Shown piece after piece: positions 11,249-22,794 of a stretch of DNA of 64,000 nucleotides (position 1 is the stretch's first letter; each line of letters starts with the position of its first letter). The DNA lies in the NCBI GenBank assembly GCA_003586115.2, contig QVOM02000073.1, positions 35,902,305-35,966,304 of the forward strand. Direction: 5' to 3'. The stretch comes from Salvator merianae. Lineage: Eukaryota; Chordata; Lepidosauria; Squamata; Teiidae. The position numbers and the translations under genes were made by a program. The notes beneath the pieces were generated by a model. That model had not been told where the DNA came from, did not search any database, and was given only the letters and a program-made list of their open reading frames with translations.

Positions 11249-11478
11249 TAGAGATGTGCAAAAATCAATTCACATTCACGGATATTCGCATTGAATTGAA
11301 AATGCTTTTTTGCATTCCCAGAATTCAATGTGAATTGTTTGAATATTCACATTTTAAAAAACCATAAAAATCGTGAAAACGCATATTTTTGATGTTGCAA
11401 TTTGCCAACAAAGTGAAAATACAGGTTTTCCCTTCAATAGTGAAGCAAGAGTACAAATTGCATTTGTGCACATCCGTA
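11249..11478. mobile_element. Inverted-repeat element K (hAT-like termini)
   Basis: The ends TAGAGATGTGCAAAAAT and TTTGTGCACATCCGTA are imperfect inverted repeats. The TAGRGATGTGCA motif is shared with element L (20515) and fits hAT-type termini. The interior is rich in ATTCACATT/AATGTGAATTG repeats that can fold. No exact 8-bp duplication survives. Confidence 0.5.
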
Positions 11479-11558
11479 CAACATTAATCATATTCTGTGA
11501 AAGCAGCTGTTCCATAAGAAGCTGATGGTCCTTCCAGATTGAAAGTCCCTGTTCACAG

Positions 11559-11640
11559 GAAGGAAGGAAGGAAGGAAGGAAGGAAGGAAGGGAGGAAGGA
11601 AGGAAGGAAGGAAGGGAGGAAGGGAGGGAGGAAGGGAGGG
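11559..11640. repeat. Tetranucleotide array (GGAA)n with GGGA variants
   Basis: About 20 units of GGAA, with interspersed GGGAGGAA units increasing towards the 3' side. Confidence 0.95.
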
Positions 11641-13287
11641 TGATTTCTGCTGATTAATGCCATCTTATATTACTGATTAATGTGATTGTAACCAGTTATA
11701 TTAGACAGTTTAATTATTATATTTATTTCCTGCTTTTTTCTTCAAGAAGCTCAAGGTAGTACAGATGGGTCTTCTCCTCTCCAGTTTATCTTCATGAAAA
11801 CACTGTGGGGTAGATGAGACAGTACATTTTATGGCTGAACAGGATTTGAACTATGGTTGCTCATGTCTCAGTCTAATACTCAGACAATTGCAACAGATGC
11901 TTCCTCTGCATGCTTTCCTGCATTTATAGTCATCATGAATGACTCAGATATCGCAAGAGTTCAGACATGCTTTTGAAACTATTTGATCTCCACAGTTATA
12001 GTGATGCACATTTCAGTTATTTTCTAGTTGATTCCCTGCATCATTTTTTAATCCACAAGTACAGAAAATTAATAGCCAAATGTGACTTAAGGAAGCAAAA
12101 GAAAATGCTTATTCTATACCATTTCAGATCTGCCCCTCAAAGAATAAAAACTGGTATAGAAAAGCTCAACAATAAAAGGGAGGACATTTTATTATTATTT
12201 TTCTTTGGAATATATGTTTGTTGCTGCAAATGTAGTTGGCCAAGTAGTTGGGGTTTTTGTTACTTTAAATGAAGAAGCTTAAATTATCTCCAGACTACAT
12301 TCTTGTAAAGGAACGGTATTCTGTCCAGGAGCAAGCCAAAGATGCAGTCTGTCTAGACACAGCCTTCCTTTTATTTCCTACCAGTAATAGCTCTAGGAAA
12401 TCTGGATGTGTGGGTGCATGCGCATATGTGCAATCTGGAAAGAAACTCTCTACCTATTAGCTGAAAAGCACTGATGCTTTCTGTATATGTTCGCAGTATT
12501 TCAGAGCTAGATTTTAGAGCCGGTACCCTAACAATGAACTGCTTTCAGTAACTGGGAATCAACACTGTCCTGACCATTAACCATTCTTAGTGATGTAACT
12601 CCATGTATGCACACATACTTCCTTCCAGAACACATGTTTGTGCACACAGAAGCTGACCTTCCAAAGATTATACTTCTCATGCATTTAGGAAACTGTCTGC
12701 TGCAGTTTAATTTGTCCATTAAACAAACCATTTTTTCTCCCCCAGATGTTCCACTGATCACTATAACATGAAGCAAGATAATTCTTTACTTCCAACAACT
12801 CTAAGGTATCTATACTGTCTTTGCTGACAACACCTTTTGCTGGAAACATGCCGATCAGATTACACTCAGAGGTTGTACAGCATCTGTGCACAATTCTAGT
12901 CTGACTCTATAGCATATTACCAGAAGTACTTGCAAAAAAACCTAGCCATCTTCCCTCCCCACCTCCCAGATTACTTAATGCCTGCCAAGCAGGCTGTTCT
13001 AACTTCAACAGCTCATCTGACCCAGGTTCACTTAAGAGTGCTGAGGGGGAGAACAGAATGATCCGTTTGGCCTTTTCCACTGCAGGACGGAAGACAGAGA
13101 GGGCAGACTGGGCTGCAAATTCTTCTCGTTTTTATTTTTCCCCTTTGGAACATACTTCGTGGAGCAAACAAATGCCAGCAGCCTTCTGAGAGACAGCTGT
13201 ACCTGGAAGTCAGCTATTGTAGTGTATGGCAGCCTTGGGAGAAAGAACACTTTACCTTATATTCAGAAGGCAGCAAAAACAATGCAT
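11641..13287. other. Unassigned DNA
   Basis: No repeat or gene signature recognised. Conserved non-coding sequence cannot be excluded without alignment. Confidence 0.35.
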
Positions 13288-13288
13288 C

Positions 13289-13331
<43 letters not shown>
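13288..13331. repeat. Dinucleotide array (AT)n
   Basis: About 20 AT units. A short TGTG run at 13352-13363 follows. Confidence 0.95.
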
Positions 13332-13333
<2 letters not shown>

Positions 13334-13371
13334 TGCCTGGAGGTTAATATACATGTGTGTGTGTATACACG

Positions 13372-15350
13372 CATCCTCCAGGGAATTAACATTAGCAAAA
13401 GATTGATTTTTCTAAACAGGTCCGATTATATGACCCACTAATGGGTGTTGTGTCAGATTATTCTTTTCCTCTATGACATGAAACACCAGTGCTTAAAATT
13501 CATTACCTTGCAATGCTTTGAACAACCATGGCTGATCAAGGAAAAGCAAACAGGGCAGCTTGGTATGTCATGATTCCTCTGGAGGGAAAAATTAAAAACT
13601 AAAATATCTGGCTGCTCTGACAAATACCTTGCTTCTCATTGGCAGCCACTCTACACCACTTCAATTCTCAGGCTTATGAGGGGGGAGTGTTGTGGGGGGA
13701 CATTCTCTGATCAAGTCAAGAAAGTGATGCACAGATAATTATATTGCAGTGCAGAATCAGAAGCAATGTCACTTTACATGGAACGTGATCATTCTTCTTA
13801 ATCGATGATCAAAGGATACGTGCATTATACAGACTGAGCATTGCAAACGCTGCTTTATGCAGAGAGACAAGATAGGCAGCATTGAAACAGAGAAGAGCAT
13901 AGATTTACAACAAATTTAACATAAATGATCTCTCCCATTCATGCACCCATACAGACATTCATCAGTTAGTCAGGTACATACCTCCATCCAGCAGGGGTCA
14001 GAAATCTTTGTCCACCCATGTCATGCACTAGACCATTGATGTGGATGGAGAAGATGGGTGTCTTCTTATCTCTTCAAAATATAGAGGGCCACTGGATCAC
14101 CAGCATTGCCACTCCTTTTTTTAAGCTGCTGGCATAAGAGGTCCTGGGTGAAAACTCTTCCCTCTCTGCTCAGAATCTGGAAAACCTTTTACTTTTACCT
14201 TATATGAGCTGAAAGACGATGCTGGATGGCTGACGGCCACATCTGTCAGTGGTTCTAAGACAAGCCATTGGCTGAGGACTGGTCACATGGGCCTGTTGCC
14301 TTGACCTGCGACAGTTCAAGCCAATGTTGGTTTTACCCCCTAAGGAAGGCGTGCTTGACAATTTTCATATTTCTTCTAAATTTGGAGATTTCAGACAATG
14401 CTCAGAATGCCAGAGGCCCATGTGGAAGTCATTAAGACAGAGAAGCAGAGCAAGGAGCGGGGAGGGAGAGAAGAAAGGAGGGGTGGCAGGGAAAGCTTGG
14501 GGGTGGGGCAAGGGAGAGAGAGAGGCCTGTGGCCGTTGCCAGTTACATGCCTGGGAACATAAATGAACTCGCTCGGAGAAAGTTGTTTGTAATAATTTAC
14601 TTCCTCTCCAGTCCTCCTGCCTCATTTGGAAAAGCAGAGAAGCCCTGAGAACCACATGTTTGGAAGGAATAAATCCTGCTTTATCAATGACAAATGCAGA
14701 ATGCCCTCTACTTCTTGAATGAGGGGCAGACTTGGGGGCAAGGAAGAATAAGCAGAAGAATAGGCAGGATTAGTTAAAGCTTCTTTATTTACTCGCGAAG
14801 CCCCACTTTCATATTTTTACATGCACGAGATACATCCTCTTTCTCCTTTTCTGTCCATTGGTATCATATTGTGCGTTGTTAATTAGGCTCAAGTAGCGAG
14901 GTCACTGAATATAATATGTATAGGAAGAATACCGTTATATGCTCTTTGTGGCTGACAGTAGTCCAGTGTGTACTGAAGAAGCTGTAGGGGCAGAGAGCAA
15001 GGAAGAGAGCTACCCTTGGATGTTCATTAAATGAAAGGCTTCATCTGACCAGACTGAAAAGAACATCTGGGCTTATGAATTTATGAAACTCCTCCCTCTT
15101 GCCATCTCTTTTGTGTTTTACACACACACAGCCTGTGAATTCCCTGCTACTCATACGACTAAATACCATTTTCAAAAAGCAGTCTTTCAAACAGGAGCAA
15201 GGATAGTCAGAGACTGATTAGTAGGGATCACAAAATAAATATCTAAGATCTAGGGCTTTTTGTTCTTTAGAACAGTATCACCATAAACCCCCATACTTGC
15301 CTGGAGAGCCTCTGATTATTTTCGGCTGTGGCTAGGAACAATAACTAGTG
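13372..15350. other. Unassigned DNA, candidate low-copy region
   Basis: About 2 kb without a recognisable transposon. A GA-rich tract lies at 14430-14525, followed by a mixed-composition segment (14550-14625, including CTCGCTCGGAGAAAG) without low-complexity character. This is one of the less repetitive parts of the window. Confidence 0.35.
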
Positions 15351-15434
15351 CTATTCATTTATTCATTCGTTCATTTATTTCTAGTGCTATTCATTCATTC
15401 ATTCATTCATTCATTCATTCATTCATTTATTTCT
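15351..15434. repeat. Tetranucleotide array (ATTC/ATTT)n
   Basis: Two blocks of ATTC and ATTT units separated by a repeated CTAGTGCTATTC phrase, running into the antisense LINE 3' terminus. Confidence 0.92.
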
Positions 15435-15609
15435 AGATATTTATATCCCACCCTTCACCCAAAAGTCTTAATAAAGAGCTACTAAAGTCTCACTAAGACT
15501 TACTAAAAGTACACAATAAAAAAATGAATAAAATCTATAGAGCAATATAAAGCATAATTAACAAAAAAAAAAAAACTTCCAGCCTAGCAGTCTAACATTA
15601 GGAGGGAGT

Positions 15610-15660
15610 TAAACATTAAAGGCCTCAGTGAAGATAAACATTAAAGGTCTCAGTGAAGAG
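15610..15660. repeat. 25-bp tandem duplication
   Basis: AAACATTAAAGGYCTCAGTG-AAGA occurs twice in direct succession with one substitution (GGCCTC versus GGTCTC). Confidence 0.85.
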
Positions 15661-16111
15661 GAATATTTTAACCAGGCACCAAAAGCCCTTATAATATTGT
15701 CACCTGATGTATCTCCACTGGAAGGCTTTTCTAAAGCCAGGAAGCTGCCACAGAAAAGACTGTCTCATACACTGCCCCCCTCAAACCTCCAACAGTGATG
15801 GAACTAATGGAAGGAGCTCCTCTACTTTCTTAAAAGCCAACAGGTCTGTATGGGTCAAGGTATTCCTTCATTTGGAGTCCAAGCCATTTAGAGCTTTATA
15901 TGTAAGAGTCAACACCTTGAATTGGATTCAACCAGTGCACATCTTTCAAGATCACCATGATCTGTATCTAGCCAGAAATGCTTGTCAGTGTTCAGGTTGC
16001 TGCATTCTACAATAGTTCCAGTTTCCACACCATTTTCAAGGGAAGCCCCATGTACAGTGCATTACAGTAGTCTAGTCCAGAAGTTACCAGTGTTTGAATC
16101 AGTTGTCACTA

Positions 16112-16358
16112 CAGTAGAGTCTCGACTATCCGACGTAAACGGGCGGGCTGATAGTCGGATAGCCGAAACCATCGGATAATCCGGAGGCTCTAAGAAAAGC
16201 CTTGAAATCACTCCCTTCTCTTCTTGCCCGTCGCAGCCGCCATGTTTGGGGGCGTGTCTGGGTCGCAGAAATGCCTACAGCCACACCCCCAAGCAGCCGC
16301 GACGTCGGATAATCCAGAATGTCGGATGACCGAAGGACGGATAATCGAGAATCTACTG
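16112..16358. mobile_element. Tigger/pogo-like (Tc1-mariner superfamily) MITE
   Basis: A 247-bp element with inverted termini CAGTAGAGTCTCGACTATCC and its inverse at the right end (GGATAATCGAGAATCTACTG). It is flanked by TA on both sides (16110-16111 and 16359-16360). TA duplications with CAGTNG...TATCC termini are diagnostic of pogo/Tigger elements. A subterminal GGATAATCCGGA / TCGGATAATCC motif recurs internally. No transposase ORF remains. Confidence 0.9.
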
Positions 16359-16667
16359 TATTCAGCAAAGACTGAAATTAGCAAACCAGTTGGCAATAGA
16401 GACAACTATTCCTGGCCACTGCTTACACTAGAGCCTCAAGTGTCAATAATGAGTCCCAGATCATGCATCTCTTCTTTCTGAGGCAAAATCCCACATCCAG
16501 AGTTGGGCAGTTCTAACTTTCTAGATTTGTGATCCTGTGGCACACAGTGCCTGTCTTGTTTGGATTCAGTTTCAGTTTATTGGGCTGCATCCAAACTATT
16601 ACTGTCTCCAGAAAATGATCAAATAGCTGAACTATCTCACCTGATTCAGATGCAGTAGAGAGACAGA

Positions 16668-17100
16668 GGCCAGCTCCAGACACCACCCCAAAATTGGCTA
16701 GCAAGCGATATTCTGGAGTAAAGCCCCTCTGCAATAACTGCTTGTTGAATACACAGTGAGAGGCTGGCATTGTGTATGCGTAATATAATGACATGCACAT
16801 CCAGGTATTTTGAGAGTGCAAAATACCCAGAAGTGCACAATCACCAACATTGTGCATGCATGGCCACCTCTTTCAGACTCTGCACATGCGCCATGGCTAC
16901 ATGCAAGATGGCAGCTCTCACCGGCAGCTTCCAGACAGGGAAGATATAGTGCTATTTTGGGAAGACAAGAGTTCAGAGTCTCTTATAGTGGCTTTTCACC
17001 CCAATATCACAGGGCTATTTTGGGGTTCCCACAGATATGTGTGGCAGTCCCAATGGAGCCATGCCATAATAGCACTATTTATCACCCATCTGAATGCAGC
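16668..17100. mobile_element. Family J element, copy J1
   Basis: About 433 bp inserted in the antisense L2-like LINE. It shares GATATTCTGGAG, TTGAATAMACAG, GGCTGGCAKTGTG, a GCAAAATACCC stretch and the end ATCMCCCATSTGAATG with J2 (43452-43888). Its ends (GGCCAGCTCCAGAC and the inverse of GAATGCAGC) are a weak match to the GGCYGCATTCAGACA terminal group. Flanking triplets are AGA and TGA, so the TSD is not exact. Confidence 0.55.
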
Positions 17101-18940
17101 TGAGTTGAGAGTTGTCATCAGCATACTAATGGCACTTTACTCCACAACTCCTGATGACTGCTCCCAGAAGATGTTGAAGAACATAGGGGATAAAACTAGG
17201 CCTTGGGCCAAGCTTCCAAGGGTTCAAAGAGAAGTTCCCTATTGGTACTTTCTGACATCTACCCCAGAGATAGGAAAGGATCCACTGTAAAACAAACCTC
17301 CAGTTCCCAGTTCCTTTGGTCGATGATATCAGCAGCTGCTGAGAGACTGAACAGAACCAACAGGATTGCACTGCTCCTCTCCTTATAAAGGTCATCCATC
17401 AGTGTGATCAAAGCAATCTCAGTACATAGTCCCATTTGAAGTCATATTTATATTGGTCTAGATAACTAGTTTCCTTCAAGCATGCCTGCAACTGAATAGC
17501 CACCTTTCTCTCCTGGACCTTGCCTCCAAGTTTTCTTTAAGTGCTGCTGGCAACCCCTCCCATAAGAAGACATTTATCACTCTTGTGATACAATCAGCTG
17601 TATCCCTTTGGCTTGCTTTTATTAGGCATGATGGACAAGGATCAAGAGGAGCTTGCTGATGAAACCCCTGCTGGTGGCTTGTCCACTTCCTTGAATGCAA
17701 TAATTGAAAGTGATCCAAAACAACAGGACCAGATGGTGCCAAGGCTACCTACAGCGAACTACTCCTAAATGTGGTGTCCAATTGCATGCAAATCAAAGTA
17801 TCTCTGTCCTGAGAGTGCCTTGCAAATTCATCACAGGAAGCCTCTGAAGATGGTATAAATCGCTTCTTATGGCTAAATGACACAAGGTTCTTAACCATCT
17901 AGAAAAGGTCTGCTGGATGGCCACTTGAGGAATACAACAGTGGTGAAGAAGTAGGACATCTTCTTTGCTGCCTCCACAACCACATAGTGTACACTAACCC
18001 ATGTCTGGTCAGATTTGCAAAGGGATTAATGCCACTTGCACTCTAACCATCGTCCTTCCTGCTTATTACTTGCCACTACCCACTATAACAGGATGTCTTA
18101 CAAACTCTGATGGTTGCCAAGGGTTCTTGTGTCAATAGATCTTCTCTCTTCATGATTCCAAACTGAGAATATAGGCCTCATCCATACCAACTAGAAATTC
18201 CCCCCAAACCCTCTAAGATCCATCGGATTCTGTAGGTCTCTGGGGATGGACCATCTCAATGGGTTCTTTAGTCCTGCAAAGCCTGCCAACATGAGTCCAA
18301 ACTTCACCAGAAAATGGTCCATCCATGACAATGGACTCACTGTAAGTCCACTAAGTAATGGATTTCTATCCTCATGTTATGTAGTAAACACCAGATCAAG
18401 ATTATGTCCTGCCATGTGGGTTAGCTCCATAACATATTGAGCTCCAAGGTTGTCATCAAGGCCATGAAGTCCTGAGTTGACCCACTTCAGGTATCTTCAG
18501 TGTGGAAATTGAAGTCCACCACCACTACCGTAGAGGACACTCCAACACTATATCTGAGATGACCTGCTGTTGGGCAACAGGGAGCGTGGTACACTAATAG
18601 CAACTCTGTTCTGTCTCTGGACCAATAATAGGAACAACCCCTTGGCCCCAGTCACAGAGTGGATTGAATGTCTGTTGAGAGTTTTTGAATGGACTATAGT
18701 GACTCTCCCATCCCACTAGCCAGGGCTGGTCTTGTACCAAGTACACTGAGGGGGCAGATCAAAATAAGCATCTCCCAGTTCACCCACTCAGGTCTTTTGC
18801 TATAATATCAGGTCAAACCCTTCTTCTGCAATCAATGATGACTTATTTTGGACTGAACTGGCATTTAGTAACAGCTCCACCAACCCAGTAGAAAGGGTGA
18901 TAGGCATCCCAAACTGTGATGGCTAAGAGGCCTCACTATA

Positions 18941-19120
18941 GCCCTTTCTGCACTTGGCTTTATTCTGGACTATATCCCAGAATAGGGACCTGCTACCCAC
19001 ATGCTAGTGCAGATTATGGCAGGCCCCAGGTGGAGCCTGCCATAGTTCATAGTAGCATGCAAATGGCAGATCCCTATTCCAAGATATAATCTGGAATAAA
19101 GTCAAGTGCAGAAAGGGTCT
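18941..19120. mobile_element. Family A palindromic MITE, copy A3
   Basis: The arms GCCCTTTCTGCACTTGGC and GTCAAGTGCAGAAAGGGTC face each other around TATATCCCAGAATAGGGACC and its inverse. The first G is missing and the flanks (CTATA versus CTAAG) no longer match. The central part carries AGGCCCCAGGTGGAGCCTGCC, shared with A6. Confidence 0.8.
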
Positions 19121-19984
19121 AAGTCTCACATTCCTTCTCCAAACTATTCTTCTTTGTCTCACACTACCATATTGCCCTCTGCCCGTTACAAATGAAAAAG
19201 GTCCCTGTGACTTCCTGCTCCTGTCTCAATCAGGAACATAACTTTCTCCACCTAAGAGATGCTCTCTAGTAAAACTGCCTCTGCTCAATCAAGATGGATT
19301 GGTTACCCAATATAAACCTTATTCATCAGGAGGACCAAGACACTGTCAGTACAATAGCCTTGAGTGATGCATGCCTACAACTGATACAACCCCTTTCAGC
19401 ACCTTGTCCCCAAAGAGAATACTGGCAACTTCTGTGTACGTAGATGCTTTTGGTTGATTTTGACACCAGAACATGAAATCTCTTCCTCATTTCCTCCCCA
19501 GCCACATCTGTATTTTCTCTGCTGATAAACCTTGTTACATCCATCTCTATATCTCTCCAAGTTATAAGGAAAACAAAAGTAGTCTTTCAAACTAGCAATC
19601 ATGAAATCACAGCTAGAAGTGAGCTTCCTTTATTGTCACGGAGCTGTTATGTCTTCCTTCCAAAATTTCAGAATACGTGCCATGCTAACTCTCTGATGTT
19701 CCCTTCTGTACGCTGCCAAAAATAGGGAAATGATCACCAAAAGAGGACAAAAGCAGGCCCACGTTTGTATAACTTTTGCTGATGCTAATTTACGTGTATT
19801 GTTGCAAACTGAAAAATGATCACATTCATTTGAATAGAAATGCAAAACACATCACAGTGGCTAAGACTGTTTTTAGGGAGCCTGAATGTCTTCTCTGGTC
19901 TAAAGCAGACATTACTTTAGCTTCATGTCTGCATCTTCTAAAGGTAAGCTTTTAAAACTACAAATTGCCAGTGCAGGAGACTCA
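19121..19984. other. Unassigned DNA
   Basis: Nothing recognised; it may include the 5' continuation of the antisense LINE. Confidence 0.35.
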
Positions 19985-20292
19985 GGCCCATCTCTGCTAA
20001 CCTGTGGAGGTGCTCAGGGAAGTGCCTACTGTCACAACATCTCCATTTGTGATGGCAGCAGGCACCTCATGGCAATCATGCTGTCCCATTTCTGAGCACA
20101 ATCACCATTGGAGGCACCATTATTCTGGGGCACAATTTTGTGCCCTGAGTGATGGTGCTCCTGGAAGCCACCCAGAATGACTACTCCACACTTGCAAATC
20201 GAGATGTGGAGATGTCTTCTTCAGCAGGGAATTGTGGCACCTCCCTACACACCATAAAGGAGCTGCCTCTACAGGTAAGTGGAGACCTGGCC
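19985..20292. mobile_element. Inverted-repeat element N, 3-bp TSD
   Basis: A 308-bp element starting GGCCCATCTCTGCTAACCTG and ending in an imperfect inverse (CAGGTAAGTGGAGACCTGGCC read inward), flanked by TCA on both sides (19982-19984 and 20293-20295). It is another GGCC-terminated element with a 3-bp duplication, but its subterminal sequence differs from families A to J. Confidence 0.7.
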
Positions 20293-20514
20293 TCAATCTG
20301 GATCAGATGAAGGGGAGACTATGGTTCCAGTTTGGGATCTGCAGTTAAAATTAGTCCTGGGTTGTGGAGAAGAAGAAAAAGTATTGAAAGTTAAAGCAAA
20401 TAAATATTGAATTTTCAGCTTGGGATCTGACACAAGTTGACCAGATATATATAGCTTGAAATCCAATATTGTTCATACCCAAAATGTCTCATTCAGTTTA
20501 GTGAAGCTTACTGA

Positions 20515-20807
20515 TAGGGAAGTGCATGAACTGAAAGGTGGTTTGGTTCAAATCGAACCAGCTACCCTTGGTTGGTTTCAATTTGAACCATTTCTTCGAA
20601 CAATAGGGCAGTTCGGTTCATATGCAAGCTAAGTGAACAACCCTTGGTTCACTATGGTTCACTAGATCATTACAACACCCCTTGGTTTAGGTGAAATTTG
20701 AACTGTTTTTCTTAAACCACAGGGTGATTCAGTTCACATGCAAACCATGAGAACCACCCATTTCACTGTGAACTGCAAACCAACCAAACCAGATCAGCAC
20801 ATCTGTA
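20515..20807. mobile_element. hAT-like MITE L, rich in GGTTC/GAACC units
   Basis: Ends TAGGGAAGTGCATG and GCACATCTGTA are imperfect inverted repeats of the hAT TAGGGATGTGCA type. Flanks CTTACTGA and CTTACTAG match in the first six positions of a presumed 8-bp duplication. The interior is built from repeated GGTTCNNTTNGAACC-like motifs in both orientations, which can form several small hairpins. Confidence 0.65.
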
Positions 20808-21033
20808 CTTACTAGTAAGTAGATGGTTGAGGTGTGCGGCTGGAAGAAGAAATATAAGATTCAGAATGAACTGATAGTAGGATTCAAATGTGTTCAACAA
20901 TATCAAACTTTCACTTTCAGATCTGATACATCAAATGTCTGAGTGCACCACATCTGGATCTGATTTAATATCAGCACCACTATGTTATATAACTTGATTG
21001 AAAGATCCCTGGACTTCCTTCTTTGTGTTACTA

Positions 21034-21206
21034 AGGTTACCATATGAAAATGGGGACAGGACTCCTGTATCTTTAATAACTGTACAAAAGAGAAAACTTA
21101 AACAAGTGTTGGTTGCATTGCAGCCAATCAATACCTGATTAAATTCTCTCTTCTGCACAGCTTTTAAAGATATAAGGGCTCTGTCCTCCTTTTCATATGG
21201 TAAACA
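21034..21206. mobile_element. MITE M with about 42-bp terminal inverted repeats
   Basis: The left end (GGTTACCATATGAAAATGGG...) and right end (inverse of GTTTACCATATGAAAAGGAG...) pair over about 42 bp, down to TATCTTTAA on both sides, with a short central spacer. No coding capacity. No confident TSD was found; superfamily not assigned. Confidence 0.75.
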
Positions 21207-21600
21207 TACTTTTACTTTAACTCAGATGTGCACATCCTTTCAATAGAAAGTTATAGTCAAAAAACCAGGGCAGTCTGAGCATTATTTGAGGCATTGTATT
21301 ACATTAAGCAGAAAGCTGCAGCAAAGAGCACCTAATTCTTCCTCCTAGCACAGGTAAATACTGGCTATAACTATCACTACTTTTATAAAATTAATCAACA
21401 GAGAGTAAGCCATTGAGGGCTGATTTCTATGCTCTTTGCCTGTACCTTTTAGGCACAGTTCAAAACAGAAAGTTTGTGCTCAGCCGTGTTTATACATTCA
21501 CAGCATCAGCCCTGTGAGCATACAGCCCACTGAGCATACAGATGTGCCCAACTAAATTCCAAATGCCCATGTAAAGCTACAAAAGATTTGGGCTCACAAA
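21207..21600. other. Unassigned DNA
   Basis: Nothing recognised. Confidence 0.4.
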
Positions 21601-21722
21601 TCAAAATAGACAGCTGATCTATGCTGCAAATGTGGGGGGGAATGGGTGAACTGGAATGCCTGGTTTTAGAAGAGAATAGAGTGCGTGTAACTGAAACCTG
21701 ATGGACTATTAAGAAACAGTGG

Positions 21723-22794
21723 GGCTGCGTTCCGACACGGCATTTAATCAGTTTACAGGCCGTCTTCAGTTCCCGCTGTCCCGACATGATCTTGCCGTTC
21801 CGTAATTTTTATGGATTAAATTGGCGAAATCCGGATTACTTTCTCTTCGGATTTAATGAACTCTCAAGCCGTTCCAGATCGCTAGCACGCTTTACTTTGT
21901 GCTGTGGGCACGGGGAAAGCGATTATTTGAGAGGGACCGTACTGTTTTGGGGTGTGTGCAGAGGGAGGGATCCCCATTTTGTGCCGTCCAATGACAGACT
22001 TTGTGGGTGGGCAGGAAGCACATTAGTTTCCTCTGCCTCCATTATCCCCCCTTCCCTCACTGCCAGGGGAAAAGAAATTGTCCTCCTTCTTCGCTGAGCT
22101 GCAGTCCTGCCAGAAAGAAATTAAAGGCTTTCTCCACTTCCGTCTGCTCTTTAAAGGAAAAAATAAACTGCGCCTGTTTGGAGTTTTGCCGTGGTCAGCA
22201 CACAGTTAAAAATAGTAGAGCCCCCCCCGACGTTCCCTTCCCACTTTTTCCCTTTGTTATGGACCTCTCCCGCTACTTTTAAATTGCGCAGTTGTGCTAA
22301 AGTGAATCAGCAGGATAGCAGAACTCCGCATTTCAAAAGCTTAGTTAAAGTGAAACAGCAGGATAGCAGAACTGCGCATTTCAAAAGCTTAGTTTTTTAA
22401 AGTTCATAGTTTTAAAGTGACTAGTTTTTAAGTTCTGCTTCGGTAGACAGAGGCTGCAGGGAGGAGCAAATGGCGAATGACTAGTAATGCTACCAAGTGA
22501 ATCCATGTTCTGAAGTAGCAGCGGGGACATAGGAGAACGAAGCTTGACTTTCCCGCCCCTGTGACGTCAAGGTTTGAACGTTGGGACTGCAGCCAATCGC
22601 TGACTGCATAGGGAGGAGAATTTGATGAGGGGTGGAGGCAGAAAGGGTATTGCCAAGCACGGGAAATATCAGTGTGGGAACGAGCAAATACGAATTGACT
22701 CCGTGTTAAATTGTAACTGTGGGAATGACCAGAAGACGAATTCACTGCGTGTACTCTTCTATACGGATTACATTGACGATGTCCGACCGCGGCC
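21723..22794. mobile_element. Family G non-autonomous DNA transposon, copy G1
   Basis: A 1,072-bp element beginning GGCTGCGTTCCGACACGGC and ending with the inverse (GATGTCCGACCGCGGCC), flanked by TGG on both sides (21720-21722 and 22795-22797). It disrupts the endonuclease region of LINE copy 1. It shares most of its length with G2. A 48-bp direct duplication (22301-22348, 22349-22396) is private to this copy. Minus-strand frames across it are not maintained in G2. Confidence 0.88.
22301..22396. repeat. 48-bp tandem duplication inside G1
   Basis: Two units starting AGTGAATCAGCAGGATAGCA and AGTGAAACAGCAGGATAGCA differ at about two positions. G2 has no such duplication. Confidence 0.9.

Larger units (their letters stand above)
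15435..18940 (-). mobile_element. Long antisense L2-like LINE, split by Tigger-like element and J1
   Basis: Read on the minus strand this is a near-continuous degraded LINE: the 3' end lies at the ATATCCCACCC segment near 15440. The RT thumb/C-terminal part is at 16513-16660 (LFDHFLETVIVWMQPNKLKLNPNKT), and an RT palm part at 17480-17680 (LDPCPSCLIKA...LKENL). The part from about 18000 to 18930 would be the endonuclease side of the ORF. Stops and frameshifts occur throughout. Intact host sequence resumes after both inserted elements (16112-16358 and about 16668-17100). It is the longest single LINE relic in the window. Confidence 0.65.
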
